NCBI GenBank assembly: GCA_016874535.1
Contig: VGUA01000016.1
Coordinates: 1-44,744 of the forward strand
Direction of reading: 5' to 3'
Source: Gammaproteobacteria bacterium
GTDB lineage: Bacteria; Pseudomonadota; Gammaproteobacteria; Ga0077536
Length of the DNA stretch: 44,744 nucleotides
Positions 28,301 through 37,108 of this stretch are shown in pieces. The number at the start of each line of letters is the position of its first letter. Within the stretch, counting starts at the first letter, position 1. Below the pieces are notes generated by a model that worked only from the letters and a program-made list of their open reading frames with translations, did not search any database and was not told the origin of the DNA. The position numbers and the translations under genes are program-made.

Positions 28301-28579
28301 CGGCAGTCCGTGGGTATCCCAGCCTGCCTTGCGTTCCACCCGATAGCCTTTCAGCGTCTTGTAGCGGCAGAACAGATCCTTGATGGTCCGGCTCAGTACA
28401 TGATGAATGCCGGGACGGCCGTTGGCCGTCGGCGGGCCTTCGTAGAAGGTGAAGTCCGGCCCGCCTGTGCGGTGGCTGATGCAGCGCTCAAAAATCTTCT
28501 CCTGCTCCCAGAACGCGAGGATCTCACGCTCCAGCGCAGGCTGGTTCAGGGCTTTGACTTCGGGGAATGACTGGGTCAT
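25376..28579 (-). CDS. ileS: Isoleucyl-tRNA synthetase, long type 2 (eukaryote-like), GXHH signature
   Basis: Charges tRNA-Ile in the cytoplasm. At 1067 residues it is longer than the usual gammaproteobacterial enzyme (about 940) and matches the type 2, eukaryote-like class in its N-terminal text (LEREILAFWEQEKIF) and CP1 editing domain (FLAWTTTPWTLLSNVAL). The class I HIGH motif reads GIHH (residues 57-60, codons GGC ATT CAT CAT at 28411-28400), that is GXHH instead of HXGH. KMSKS is intact (EKGEKMSKSKGN). The C-terminus has the type 2 anticodon region and no bacterial zinc-finger tail. It is the last gene after cysS and sufE, 64 bases downstream of sufE. No second ileS is in this window. 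Confidence 0.95.
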   Translation of the reverse strand: MTQSFPEVKALNQPALEREILAFWEQEKIFERCISHRTGGPDFTFYEGPPTANGRPGIHHVLSRTIKDLFCRYKTLKGYRVERKAGWDTHGLPVEIEVEKELGLDGRAQVETYGIAAFNQACRNSVNRYTAEWNTLTRQMGYWVDLENPYVTYHNEYIESVWWLIKRIYERGLLYKGYKIAWYSPGTGTVLSSHEVSLGYKEVTDSSAYVRFRTLDDPATSFLAWTTTPWTLLSNVALAVGPDIGYAKVRSKSESVTEQLILAEARLEALRCEYEILERMSGRELAGRQYSPLFEPTGAALEGNPWRVVTADYVAVDDGTGIVHIAPAFGAEDYEVGQREGLPMINPVGPDGKFTEAAPLVAGLWFKDANRVVNRDLTTRGLLYRQDSYLHNYPHDWRKGTPLMSYPVESWFIRTTAVKDRLVALNQTINWQPPAIRDGRFGNWLENNVDWALSRKRYWGTPLPIWVSDAPGSTHFEVIGSIAELREKCGQALDQGAELDLHRPFVDDLTWQGPDGGTMRRVPDVLDVWFDSGAMPFAQWHYPFENKEVFERNFPADFICEGVDQTRGWFYTLHAIATLVMDNVAFRHVVVNGLILDEKGEKMSKSKGNTIDPFKTVGEHGADVVRWYLMANSPPWDNMKFSQRGLAETRNKFFSTLENSYRFFASYANIDGFRYSEDMVPPHARTELDRWILSRLHSTILAVDVAYAEYDATRAARALEEFIEELSNWYIRRSRPRFWAAKKSDGERDGHEKLCAYQTTFECLDAVARMMSPLAPFFGDWLFRALREGAAHEEVPSVHMADFPLHDPGLVDPALETRMGLARTVVSLVLLLRNKAKINVRQPLQRILLVEGLSGVRSEVVETVRDIILDEVNIRDIEFIQDAGAVVRRSAKANFKRLGGRLGKRMKAAAGLIAALGAEDINTFLRDGRLVLDLAGEPLSLDAEDLEIQSEEVGGWSVAQEGRVTVALDTAITDELRQQGYARELVNRIQQMRKALDLPLTERIALEIKAPAVFREAVGALETYVQAEVLAISLAFSEAPTGSLVEAVEIGEFAVTLGLTRRGMPAA

Positions 28580-28643
28580 CGCGGCACTTCACGGGCTGGC
28601 AAAGGGCGCGAGTATAGCCGAGGCACCTGCGCCCCGGGGGCTC

Positions 28644-29114
28644 TCAGGACTTGTGCTGCAGGGCGAGCGCGGCCACGGCCATCTGGCGGATCTGCTGGAC
28701 CATGGCCGAAAGTCCGTTGCTGCGCGTGGGCGACAGATGGTCTTCCAGCTGGATGCGGCGAATGAATTCGGGCGGGGTGGACAGGATGTCTGCCGGTCGG
28801 CGGTCCGAATACACCCTGACCAGCATGGCGATGAGGCCGGCCACGATGGCGGAATCACTGGTGGCATGGATCTGCATCCGGCCGTCCTTCATCTCGGTCA
28901 CGATCCAGACTTGCGACTGGCAGCCCTTCAGGCGGTACTGCTCGGTCTTCCATTCCTCCGGGAAGGGAGGTGCCTGACGACCGAGATCGATGATGTATTG
29001 ATAGCGGTCGCTCCAGTCCTCAAGCAGATCGAAGGTCTCGACTATCTCTTCCTGCGCGGCAAGCAGCTCCGCCGCCGGCGCAAGGCGTTGTTGGCCAGTC
29101 TTGTCTTCACTCAT
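28644..29114 (-). CDS. sufE: SufE-family cysteine desulfuration protein
   Basis: SufE accepts sulfur from a cysteine desulfurase (SufS or CsdA) and passes it on for Fe-S cluster assembly. From ATG 29114 it has 156 residues. The acceptor cysteine is C65 in RLKGCQSQVWI, and the family text FDLLEDWSDRYQYIIDLG is clear. The start overlaps the end of cysS by eight bases (ATGAGTGA), so the upstream in-frame codon at 29159 is not needed. No suf operon or desulfurase is in view, so CsdE is an alternative name. Confidence 0.9.
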   Translation of the reverse strand: MSEDKTGQQRLAPAAELLAAQEEIVETFDLLEDWSDRYQYIIDLGRQAPPFPEEWKTEQYRLKGCQSQVWIVTEMKDGRMQIHATSDSAIVAGLIAMLVRVYSDRRPADILSTPPEFIRRIQLEDHLSPTRSNGLSAMVQQIRQMAVAALALQHKS

Positions 29115-30498
29115 GGGTTCCAGCGCCCTCCACGCGCCATTGCGTGCCCTCTGCGCCATCGAGGATGGCGATGCCCATGGCGGTCAGTTCGGCCCGGACC
29201 TTGTCTGCCGTCGCCCAGTCACGCGCAGCACGGGCCTCGGCGCGCTTTGCAATCAGCGCCTCTACGCGGGCCACATCCACCTGTTGGGGCTGCGCAGTAC
29301 GGAACCAGGCTTCGGGACTGGCTTGCAGCAGTCCGAGCTCGTGGCCACAGGCAAGCAGTTCGCCTTTCAACCGCGCAAAGACGTCGGGATCCTCGCTGCT
29401 GTTGGCCTCCCCGGCCAGTGCCATCATGTGGGCAATCGCCTGCGGCGTGTTCAGGTCGTCATCCATGGCCGCCGTGAAGGCGTTGGGAGCCGTGTGTGTA
29501 GAGGGTTCGATGGCCGCCATGCGCTGCAAGGCGCCATACAGGCGATCGAGCTGGGCCTTGGCCTGGTTGACCAGGTCATCACTCCAGCTGATAGGTTCGC
29601 GGTAGCGGCCCTTGATGAGCGCGAGCCGCAAGGCCTCACCGGGAAATCTCTGCAAGAGATTCTGCACCAGCAGTACGTTGCCCAGCGATTTGGACATCTT
29701 CTCGTGTTCGAGCTCCACAAACCCGTTGTGCACCCAGTAGCGGGCGAACACTTGGCCGGCGTGGGCACAGGTGCTCTGGGCGATCTCGTTCTCATGGTGT
29801 GGAAACTTGAGATCGTTGCCGCCGCCGTGAATGTCTATGGTGATGCCGAGATGGGCTTCGCTCATGGCCGAACATTCGAGGTGCCAGCCCGGGCGACCGT
29901 GGCCCCAGGGACTGTCCCAACCCGGGATGCCTGCCGGTGAGGGTTTCCAGAGCACGAAGTCCGCGGGATCCCGCTTGAAAGGCGCAACCTCCACCCGGGC
30001 CCCGGCAATCATCTCGTCCCGGCTGCGCCCGGACAGGCGACCGTAATCGTCATAGCTCGGCACATTAAACAGGACATGGCCTTCCGCCACGTAGGCGTGG
30101 CCGCCCGCAATGAGCGTCTCGATCATGTGGATCATCTGCGGGATGTGCTCGGTGGCCCGAGGCTGGATCACCGGCGGCAGGACCCCGAGGGCCGCCACAT
30201 CGCGGTGATAGATTTCCGTGTAGCGGGCGGAAATGACCGCAATCGGCACGCCCTCTTTCTGGGCCGCCAGATTGATCTTGTCATCCACGTCCGTGATGTT
30301 GCGGGCGTAGACCACGTTCGGGTAATGCCGCTTGAGCACCCGATAGAGCACGTCGTAAACCACCGCCGCACGCGCATTGCCGATATGCGGCGGGTTGTAC
30401 ACCGTCGGACCACAGGCATACATCGTCACGCGGGCCGGATCGGCCGGGACGAAGATGTCCTTGTGTCGGGTCAGCGAGTTGTAGAGCGCGAGGGCCAT
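29107..30498 (-). CDS. cysS: Cysteinyl-tRNA synthetase
   Basis: Charges tRNA-Cys. The 463 residues match the normal length. Motifs: C29 of the zinc site in YACGPTVY, HIGN (38-41), WHLECSAM and HHENE completing the zinc site, and KMSKS in EHEKMSKSLGN. ATG 30498 is preceded only by a weak GAAG. It lies 98 bases after ahcY, across a long hairpin, and overlaps sufE by eight bases. The cysS-sufE pair puts two consumers of cysteine together. Confidence 0.96.
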   Translation of the reverse strand: MALALYNSLTRHKDIFVPADPARVTMYACGPTVYNPPHIGNARAAVVYDVLYRVLKRHYPNVVYARNITDVDDKINLAAQKEGVPIAVISARYTEIYHRDVAALGVLPPVIQPRATEHIPQMIHMIETLIAGGHAYVAEGHVLFNVPSYDDYGRLSGRSRDEMIAGARVEVAPFKRDPADFVLWKPSPAGIPGWDSPWGHGRPGWHLECSAMSEAHLGITIDIHGGGNDLKFPHHENEIAQSTCAHAGQVFARYWVHNGFVELEHEKMSKSLGNVLLVQNLLQRFPGEALRLALIKGRYREPISWSDDLVNQAKAQLDRLYGALQRMAAIEPSTHTAPNAFTAAMDDDLNTPQAIAHMMALAGEANSSEDPDVFARLKGELLACGHELGLLQASPEAWFRTAQPQQVDVARVEALIAKRAEARAARDWATADKVRAELTAMGIAILDGAEGTQWRVEGAGTHE

Positions 30499-30543
30499 GG
30501 CAACGCTTCAATCTGTCATCCAGCAAACGGGCGGCGGAGGGAC

Positions 30544-30573
30544 CCGGGAAATCCGCCACAGCGGACTTCCCGG
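30544..30573 (-). terminator. Strong stem-loop between ahcY and cysS
   Basis: Two 13-base arms (30544-30556 and 30561-30573) pair with one A/C mismatch around a CACA loop (TGTG on the transcribed strand). This is the strongest hairpin I found in the window. It lies after the ahcY stop and before cysS. No T-run follows in the transcribed direction, so it may be a Rho-assisted terminator, an attenuator or an mRNA-stabilising 3' end of the metK-ahcY message rather than a classic intrinsic terminator. Confidence 0.55.
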
Positions 30574-30580
30574 ACCTCGC

Positions 30581-30606
30581 CCATCAATAGCGGCCATCAA
30601 TAGCGG
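30581..30606. repeat. 13-bp tandem duplication over the ahcY stop codon
   Basis: The 13-base unit CCATCAATAGCGG occurs twice with no gap (30581-30593 and 30594-30606). On the coding strand the second copy holds the last codons of ahcY and its TGA. The first copy repeats them just after the stop, out of use. Confidence 0.9.
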
Positions 30607-32081
30607 TAGTGATCCGGCTTGTAGGGGCCCGCGGACGGGATTCCCATGTAAGCCGACTGCGACTTGCTGAGCGTGTCGAGCTTCACGCCGAGCTTGGCCA
30701 GATGCAGCCGCGCCACCTTCTCGTCGAGCAGCTTGGGCAGGGTGTAGACCCCGACCGGATAGTTCTTCGAATGCTTGAAGAATTCGATCTGCGCGATGGT
30801 CTGGTTGGTGAAGCTGGCGGACATCACGAAGCTCGGATGACCCGTGGCGCAGCCGAGGTTCACCAGGCGGCCTTCCGCCAGCAGGATGATGCCGCGACCG
30901 GCCTTCATCTCTATGCGATGGACCTGCGGCTTGATCTCCAGCCACTTGTACTCGCGGAGCTTCTCGACCTGGATTTCACTGTCGAAGTGGCCGATGTTGC
31001 AGACGATGGCCAGATCCTTCATCTGCTTCATGTGCTGCTCGGTGATGACATCGCAGCAGCCGGTGGTGGTCACGAAGATGTCGCCTATCTTGCAGGCTTC
31101 ATCCATGGTCATGACCTGATAGCCTTCCATCGCGGCCTGCAGCGCGCAGATGGGGTCGATCTCGGTCACGATCACGCGTGCGCCCTGCCCTTTCAGGGAC
31201 TGGCACGAACCCTTGCCGACATCCCCATAGCCGGCCACCACGGCCACCTTGCCGGACAGCATGGTGTCGGTGGCGCGGTTGATCGCGTCCACCAGTGAAT
31301 GGCGGCATCCGTAGAGGTTGTCAAATTTGGATTTGGTCACTGCGTCATTCACGTTCATCGCCGGGAACAGCAGCTCGCCCCGCTGGTGCATCTGGTAGAG
31401 CCGGTGCACACCGGTGGTGGTTTCCTCGGTTACACCCAGGATGCCGGGGGCGATGCGGTGGAAACGCTGGGGGTCGCGCTTCAGGGACTTCTTCAACTGG
31501 TTGAAGAGCGCCTCTTCCTCGGGGTTGCCCGGATTGTTCAGGACCTTGGGATTCTTCTCGGCCTTGTAGCCCAGATGCACGAACAGCGTCGCGTCACCGC
31601 CGTCATCCAGAATCATGTTGGGGCCCTTGCCGTTGCCCCAGTCGAGGATGCGATCGGTGTAATCCCAATACTCCTCCAGGGTCTCGCCCTTGTAGGCGAA
31701 GACGGGCGTGCCCCGCTGCACCAGGGCCGCGGCCGCATGGTCCTGAGTGGAGAAGATATTGCAGCTCGCCCAGCGCACCTTTGCACCCAGCGCCTGCAAG
31801 GTCTCGACCAGCACGGCGGTCTGGATGGTCATGTGCAGGGAGCCCGTGATCAGCGCGCCCTTCAGGGGCTGCTGCTTGCCATACTCGGTACGCATGGCCA
31901 TGAGGCCGGGCATTTCCTGTTCGGCCAGATCGATTTCACGTCGGCCGAAATCGGCCAGCGAGAGATCCGCCACCACGTAATCGGTGTTCTTCTTGGCCGC
32001 CACCCCGAACTTGGTCGGACGGGTACGTGCCGCCTTGCTGGCAGCAATGCGCCTGCCGCCGCTTCTGTCGTCAAATGCCAT
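30597..32081 (-). CDS. ahcY: Adenosylhomocysteinase
   Basis: Splits S-adenosylhomocysteine into adenosine and homocysteine, clearing the product of methyl transfer. It has 494 residues from ATG 32081. Visible are [20 protein letters not shown], the substrate region [15 protein letters not shown] and [13 protein letters not shown], the NAD-binding loop [25 protein letters not shown], and the C-terminal KPDHYRY whose Lys and Tyr reach the neighbouring subunit's NAD. ATG 32087 lies directly against the AAAGGA, so 32081, six bases from it, is the better start. It is 34 bases downstream of metK, forming a SAM/SAH cycle operon. Confidence 0.96.
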   Translation of the reverse strand: MAFDDRSGGRRIAASKAARTRPTKFGVAAKKNTDYVVADLSLADFGRREIDLAEQEMPGLMAMRTEYGKQQPLKGALITGSLHMTIQTAVLVETLQALGAKVRWASCNIFSTQDHAAAALVQRGTPVFAYKGETLEEYWDYTDRILDWGNGKGPNMILDDGGDATLFVHLGYKAEKNPKVLNNPGNPEEEALFNQLKKSLKRDPQRFHRIAPGILGVTEETTTGVHRLYQMHQRGELLFPAMNVNDAVTKSKFDNLYGCRHSLVDAINRATDTMLSGKVAVVAGYGDVGKGSCQSLKGQGARVIVTEIDPICALQAAMEGYQVMTMDEACKIGDIFVTTTGCCDVITEQHMKQMKDLAIVCNIGHFDSEIQVEKLREYKWLEIKPQVHRIEMKAGRGIILLAEGRLVNLGCATGHPSFVMSASFTNQTIAQIEFFKHSKNYPVGVYTLPKLLDEKVARLHLAKLGVKLDTLSKSQSAYMGIPSAGPYKPDHYRY

Positions 32082-32087
32082 GGTCAT

Positions 32088-32093
32088 TCCTTT
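32088..32093 (-). promoter_or_regulatory. Ribosome binding site that decides the ahcY start
   Basis: AAAGGA on the minus strand ends directly at ATG 32087 and six bases before ATG 32081. Normal spacing points to 32081. Confidence 0.7.
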
Positions 32094-32115
32094 CGATTGC
32101 TGAAGATGAATTCAT

Positions 32116-33306
32116 TCAATTCGCAGCCCTGCGGAGCGCATCTACAAGATCAGTGCGTTCCCAGGAGAAGCCGCCGTCGGCATCCGGCTTGCGGCCGAAG
32201 TGGCCATAGGCCGCGCTGCGGGCATAGATCGGGCGATTGAGCTGCAGATGGGTACGGATGCCACGGGGCGAGAGATCCATCACTTCTGACAGCACTTTCT
32301 CAAGTTTGTGCGCATCGACCTTGCCGGTGTCGTGAAGGTCGACATACAGCGAGAGCGGCCGCGCCACGCCGATGGCATAGGAGAGCTGGATGGTGCAGCG
32401 TTCGGCGAGCCCCGCGGCCACCACGTTCTTGGCCAGGTAGCGCGCCGCATAGGCCGCGGAGCGATCGACTTTGGAAGGATCCTTGCCCGAGAACGCGCCG
32501 CCCCCGTGCGGGGCAGCCCCACCATAGGTGTCGACGATGATCTTGCGGCCGGTAAGCCCGCAATCGCCGTCGGGCCCGCCAATCACGAATGCGCCGGTGG
32601 GATTGACGTGCCAGACGGTGTCCTTGCTGATCCAGCCTGCGGGCAACGCCTTGGCGACATAGGGCTCGACGATGGAGCGAACATCGTGCGAGGAGAGCTT
32701 GTGGTCGAGATGCTGGGTGGAGACCACGATCTGGGTGGCGCCCACGGGCTTACCGTTCTCATACCGCACGGTCACCTGGCTCTTGGCATCGGGACCGAGC
32801 AGCCGCGTCTCGCCGGTCTTGCGGGCAGTCGCGAGCAGCTGGAGTATCTTGTGGGAGTAGTAGAGCGGTGCGGGCATGAGATCTTCGGTCTCGGTGCACG
32901 CATAGCCGAACATGATGCCCTGATCGCCGGCGCCTTCATCCTTGTCCTGTGCGGCATCCACGCCCTGCGCGATGTCCGCGGATTGGGAATGCAGCAGCAC
33001 CTCGACCTTTGCATGCTCCCAATGGAATCCTTCCTGCTCGTAACCGATGTCGCGGATGGCCATGCGCGCCAGATGCGTCACGAGCTCCGGCGTCACCGTG
33101 TTCGGGCCACGGGTCTCACCCGCGATCACCACCCGATTGGTGGTGGCGAGCGTTTCACAGGCCACTCGGACCTGTGCCGAATCGAGACCGGTCGCGTGCG
33201 CTTCACGAAAATAGGCGTCGACGACTTCGTCGGAAATTCGATCGCAGACCTTGTCGGGATGACCTTCCGAGACCGATTCACTGGTGAACAGATAGGACGC
33301 TCGCAC
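32116..33306 (-). CDS. metK: S-adenosylmethionine synthetase (alphaproteobacteria-like)
   Basis: Makes SAM from methionine and ATP. The 396 residues include GHPDK (15-19), [12 protein letters not shown] and [22 protein letters not shown], all complete. GTG 33306 is the start, with GGAGGA nine bases upstream. Segments such as [31 protein letters not shown] and [19 protein letters not shown] are, from memory, those of alphaproteobacterial MetK and differ from the E. coli or Xanthomonas text in the same places. ahcY follows in the same operon. Confidence 0.96.
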   Translation of the reverse strand: MRASYLFTSESVSEGHPDKVCDRISDEVVDAYFREAHATGLDSAQVRVACETLATTNRVVIAGETRGPNTVTPELVTHLARMAIRDIGYEQEGFHWEHAKVEVLLHSQSADIAQGVDAAQDKDEGAGDQGIMFGYACTETEDLMPAPLYYSHKILQLLATARKTGETRLLGPDAKSQVTVRYENGKPVGATQIVVSTQHLDHKLSSHDVRSIVEPYVAKALPAGWISKDTVWHVNPTGAFVIGGPDGDCGLTGRKIIVDTYGGAAPHGGGAFSGKDPSKVDRSAAYAARYLAKNVVAAGLAERCTIQLSYAIGVARPLSLYVDLHDTGKVDAHKLEKVLSEVMDLSPRGIRTHLQLNRPIYARSAAYGHFGRKPDADGGFSWERTDLVDALRRAAN

Positions 33307-33494
33307 GCGAGAATTCCTCCATACAAAGATTGAAAGTCGATACTGGTCGGGTTCTCCGTGCGGCCCATGGATGGTTGTCAGGCAGAGCGGCTACCCCGCG
33401 ACATGGCTCATGCCGCCGGACCACCGTCGGACTGCTGGGCTTCAGCGCTCGATTATGCCCCACTTTGCTGCGCCTGCGTGAATCCCCGCGCGCA
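33307..33494 (-). promoter_or_regulatory. metK leader with candidate promoter and hairpin
   Basis: These 188 bases lie between the quinone oxidoreductase gene and metK. CATAAT (33457-33452) is a plausible -10, with TTCACG (33482-33477) as a weak -35 at 19-base spacing. Downstream, GGCGGC and GCCGCT (33417-33412 and 33391-33386) can pair as a 6-bp stem around a 20-base loop that itself holds CATG-AGC-CATG. I do not recognise a SAM or SAH riboswitch consensus here. The leader of roughly 140 bases is long enough to hold regulatory structure. Confidence 0.4.
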
Positions 33495-34493
33495 TCAGCC
33501 CGAAACCCGGAGCATGATCTTGCCCATGTGAGCGCTGGACTCCATCAGTGCATGGGCGGCCGACGCCTCATGCAGCGCGAAGGTGCGGTAAATGCTCGTC
33601 CGGTAACGACCGCTTGTGATCAGCGGCCAGACCGACTCCTCCACGGTGGCTGCGATGGCTGCCTTCTGATCCCGGCTCTGGGGTCGCAAGGTGGAACCGG
33701 TGATCGTGAGGCGCTTGGTCAACACCGGTGCGAAATTGACCTCGGCCTTGGGGCCCTTGAGGAAAGCGATGAGGGCACAACGTCCATCGGCGGCCAACAA
33801 ATCAAGGTTCTTGGCGACGTAGGGTCCTGCCACCATGTCCAGCACCACGTTCACGCCCTTTGGGGTGAGTTCCTTGACGCCCTCGGCCCAGTCACCTTCC
33901 CGGTAGTTGATGGCATGGTTCGCACCCAGCCCCAAGCAGTACACACGTTTTTCCTCACTGCCGACAGTGGTGATGACGGTGGCGCCTGCCGCCTTGGCGA
34001 GTTGTATTGCCGTGGTCCCGATGCCGCTGCTGCCGCCATGGATGAGACAGGTCTCACCGGCGCGCAGGCCCGCACGTGTGAAAAGGTTGTACTGGACCGT
34101 GAAGCAGGTTTCTGGCAGCGAAGCCGCCTCCTCCGCATTCATTCCGGCAGGCCAAGGCAAACAATGCCGGGCATCAGCGCGGCAGAATTCCGCATAACCG
34201 CCACCGTGAGTCAGGGCCACCACCCGGTCCCCGAGCCGCCAACGCGGGGCGCCTTCACCACAAGCCACGATCTCGCCTGCGACTTCCAGGCCCGGCAAGG
34301 GGCTGGCATCCGGGGGCACGGCGTAGTGGCCGGCGCGTTGCAGACAGTCAGGGCGATTCACGCCCACCGCATGCACACGAATCAGGACCTCACCAGGGCC
34401 AGGCACCGGCACCCCGACTTCGGCCGGTTGCAGGACCTCGGGGCCACCGGGTTGGGTGATCACAATGGCGTTCATCAGCGCAGGCAGAGTCAT
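33495..34493 (-). CDS. NAD(P)H quinone oxidoreductase, PIG3-type zinc-independent dehydrogenase
   Basis: A 332-residue medium-chain dehydrogenase/reductase of the quinone oxidoreductase (PIG3/TP53I3) group. It begins with MNAIVITQPGGPEVLQ, has PGLEVAGEIVACG and VVALTHGGGYAEFC, and the nucleotide-binding loop HGGSSGIGTTAIQLAK. The catalytic zinc cysteines of alcohol dehydrogenases are absent. AAGGA six bases before ATG 34493 supports that start. It is divergent from trxB across an 87-base gap with a palindrome, and upstream of metK on the same strand. Substrate is unknown; a redox-defence role is inferred from family and neighbour. Confidence 0.88.
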   Translation of the reverse strand: MTLPALMNAIVITQPGGPEVLQPAEVGVPVPGPGEVLIRVHAVGVNRPDCLQRAGHYAVPPDASPLPGLEVAGEIVACGEGAPRWRLGDRVVALTHGGGYAEFCRADARHCLPWPAGMNAEEAASLPETCFTVQYNLFTRAGLRAGETCLIHGGSSGIGTTAIQLAKAAGATVITTVGSEEKRVYCLGLGANHAINYREGDWAEGVKELTPKGVNVVLDMVAGPYVAKNLDLLAADGRCALIAFLKGPKAEVNFAPVLTKRLTITGSTLRPQSRDQKAAIAATVEESVWPLITSGRYRTSIYRTFALHEASAAHALMESSAHMGKIMLRVSG

Positions 34494-34540
34494 GGCAAAT
34501 CCTTGGCTTTACGGGCCCGCGCGGGGCGCGGTCGGTTTGG

Positions 34541-34562
34541 TTACACTCGCGGCCGAGTATAA
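34541..34562. promoter_or_regulatory. 22-bp imperfect palindrome in the qor-trxB divergent promoter region
   Basis: TTAC-ACTCG and CGAGT-ATAA form arms of nine bases with one mismatch around CGGC. The right arm runs into TATAAC (34558-34563), a plausible trxB -10, and the opposite strand reads TATACT, a plausible -10 for the oxidoreductase. This layout fits an operator of a dimeric regulator that controls both genes. No regulator gene is adjacent. Confidence 0.5.
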
Positions 34563-35534
<972 letters not shown>

Positions 35535-35542
35535 GGGGAGCA

Positions 35543-35564
35543 CCGCTGCCGTCAGAAGCAGCGG
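35543..35564. terminator. Stem-loop between convergent trxB and dUTPase genes
   Basis: CCGCTGC and GCAGCGG form a perfect 7-bp stem with an 8-base loop in the 54-base gap between two converging genes. It has no T-run, but the position suits a terminator acting in both directions. Confidence 0.55.
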
Positions 35565-35588
35565 GCCATTCCGGACCTCGACGATAAG

Positions 35589-36245
35589 TCAGCCAGCCGC
35601 GTAGCGTTCGGACAGCGCCGTGTAGACCAAGGTGCGGAGGTCGCTGCCGTTGAGTGTCAGCTCTGCAAGGATCTCCACCAGATGGACGTTATCTTCCCGT
35701 CCCTGCCAGAGCTTGCGGTAGGAACCTTCGCGATAGCCGTGATCCTGTCGGAAGAAATTGAGCACGTTCTTGCCGATATAACTGCGGTAGAGCGCATCGA
35801 AATCCTGACCGATGCCGGCCAGCAGGGTCGGCACGATGGGAACCAGGCAATCCTTACGGCTCAGCGCATGTTCAGCCAGGATCTCCACATCGCGCAGGAA
35901 CCCGGATGAAGGCAAGGGCGTACACCACTCCTCGACGATCCGCGCGGCCGCAGCCTCGTAGTCACGGTCCACCGGAATCCGGATGCTGAGCCCAAAATGC
36001 CAGATATCCACAATCTCGAGCATCACCTGCTCCAGATCCCGGTGTGAGGCCTTCCACCACTTCCAGCCGCCGTAGTGATCCATGAGTTCCGCGCATTCAA
36101 TCCAGATTGCGCGGTACCAGGCGCGCTCGCGCGTCATCCAGTCCGGATCGACGCGCGAGTTCATTTCATCCTGCAACGCCAGCATGGCGCTGGTCGCTGC
36201 AATCATCCCGGAGGGGGCGCGCACGCCCTCGGCCGTGGCGCCCAT
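35589..36245 (-). CDS. Dimeric all-alpha dUTP diphosphatase
   Basis: Hydrolyses dUTP to dUMP and pyrophosphate, keeping uracil out of DNA. From ATG 36245 it has 218 residues. It is the all-helical dUTPase/MazG-like type, not the trimeric Dut. Metal-binding motifs are E50-xx-E53 in WIECAELMDHYG and E77-xx-D80 in EIVDIWHFG, with KWWK between. The start lies five bases after the hydrolase stop; the longer upstream frame is only read-through of that gene. It ends the epmA-helicase-hydrolase run on the minus strand. Confidence 0.85.
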   Translation of the reverse strand: MGATAEGVRAPSGMIAATSAMLALQDEMNSRVDPDWMTRERAWYRAIWIECAELMDHYGGWKWWKASHRDLEQVMLEIVDIWHFGLSIRIPVDRDYEAAAARIVEEWCTPLPSSGFLRDVEILAEHALSRKDCLVPIVPTLLAGIGQDFDALYRSYIGKNVLNFFRQDHGYREGSYRKLWQGREDNVHLVEILAELTLNGSDLRTLVYTALSERYAAG

Positions 36246-36250
36246 CGAGC

Positions 36251-37054
36251 TCACTCGGGCGAGAACACGAAGTTGTTGCCCTTGGCCCGCACGCGCACCG
36301 CATGCGGCGGCGGGAAGTGCGCCGGCATGAGCAGCGCGTTCTTCTCGGCACAGTGTTCCATCAGTCCACGCCGGGTCTGGGCGGATTGATCGGGGAAGGT
36401 GCAGAAACCGCTGTTCCACTCGGGGCGCAGCACCTGAGTTGCATGGTGCAAGGTATCGCCGGCGAAGAGCCCACGCTCACCCTTGGATTCGATCTTCAAC
36501 ACGATGCTGCCATTGGTGTGGCCCGGGGCGGGTTCGATGATCAGGCTGTCCTCGAGAGCATGAATCCCCTCGATCATCTGAGCCTGGCTGGCCTGGATGA
36601 TGGGCAGCACGCTGTCTTCGAACACGCCGGTATTGATCTCGGCCTTGGGGAAGCGGTCGTCAGCCGGATTCCACTGGTCGAATTCGGCCTTGGAGAAGAT
36701 GTATTTCGCCTTGGGGAAGGTGGGCACCCAGCGGCCGTCCTTGAGCTGCGTATTCCAGCCGCAGTGGTCGACATGCAGGTGGGTGCACATGACCATGTCG
36801 ACGTCTTCCGGGCGCACGCCGGCGGCGGCGAGCTTGTCGAGATAGGGGGTGTTCAGCTGGTGCGCCAGTTCGAAGGTCGGACGATCCTTGTGGTTGCCGC
36901 AGCAGGTGTCGATGAGGATGGTGTGGTGTGCCGTCTTCACGATCCAGGTATGGATGCTGAGCTTGAGTCCGTTGGTCACCGAATTGATGCAGAACGGATA
37001 GAGCAGGTCGCGGTGTTCTTCCACCACATCCTGCGTCATGGAAGGTACCAGCAC
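36251..37054 (-). CDS. Metallo-beta-lactamase-fold hydrolase, N-terminus lost to a frameshift
   Basis: A 267-residue (as open from GTG 37054) MBL-fold hydrolase. Metal motif HLHVDH, then PGHTNGS, AGDTLHH and the C-terminal PAHFP provide the usual metal ligands. The true start was probably ATG 37131: it has GGGGAG at normal spacing, overlaps the helicase stop, and begins MSKRRIGDIHIDIALE. That frame then closes at a TGA within the hydrolase. The hydrolase frame is open back past GTG 37054 (DGIDDGFPAEVL precedes it) to a stop at 37109-37111, but has no start codon there. Adding one base near 37082-37086 would join the two. The substrate is unknown; lactonase- and glyoxalase-like activities are possible. 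Confidence 0.85.
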   Translation of the reverse strand: MLVPSMTQDVVEEHRDLLYPFCINSVTNGLKLSIHTWIVKTAHHTILIDTCCGNHKDRPTFELAHQLNTPYLDKLAAAGVRPEDVDMVMCTHLHVDHCGWNTQLKDGRWVPTFPKAKYIFSKAEFDQWNPADDRFPKAEINTGVFEDSVLPIIQASQAQMIEGIHALEDSLIIEPAPGHTNGSIVLKIESKGERGLFAGDTLHHATQVLRPEWNSGFCTFPDQSAQTRRGLMEHCAEKNALLMPAHFPPPHAVRVRAKGNNFVFSPE

Positions 37055-37108
37055 TTCGGCCGGGAACCCGTCATCGATGCCATCTCCAGTGCGATATCGA
37101 TATGGATG

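Noticed and set aside
33307-33494. A SAH or SAM riboswitch before metK
   Set aside because: The string CGAGCGCTG recalls part of the SAH motif, but the rest of that consensus (GAGGAGCGCTGC and CAGGCTCG elements) is missing.
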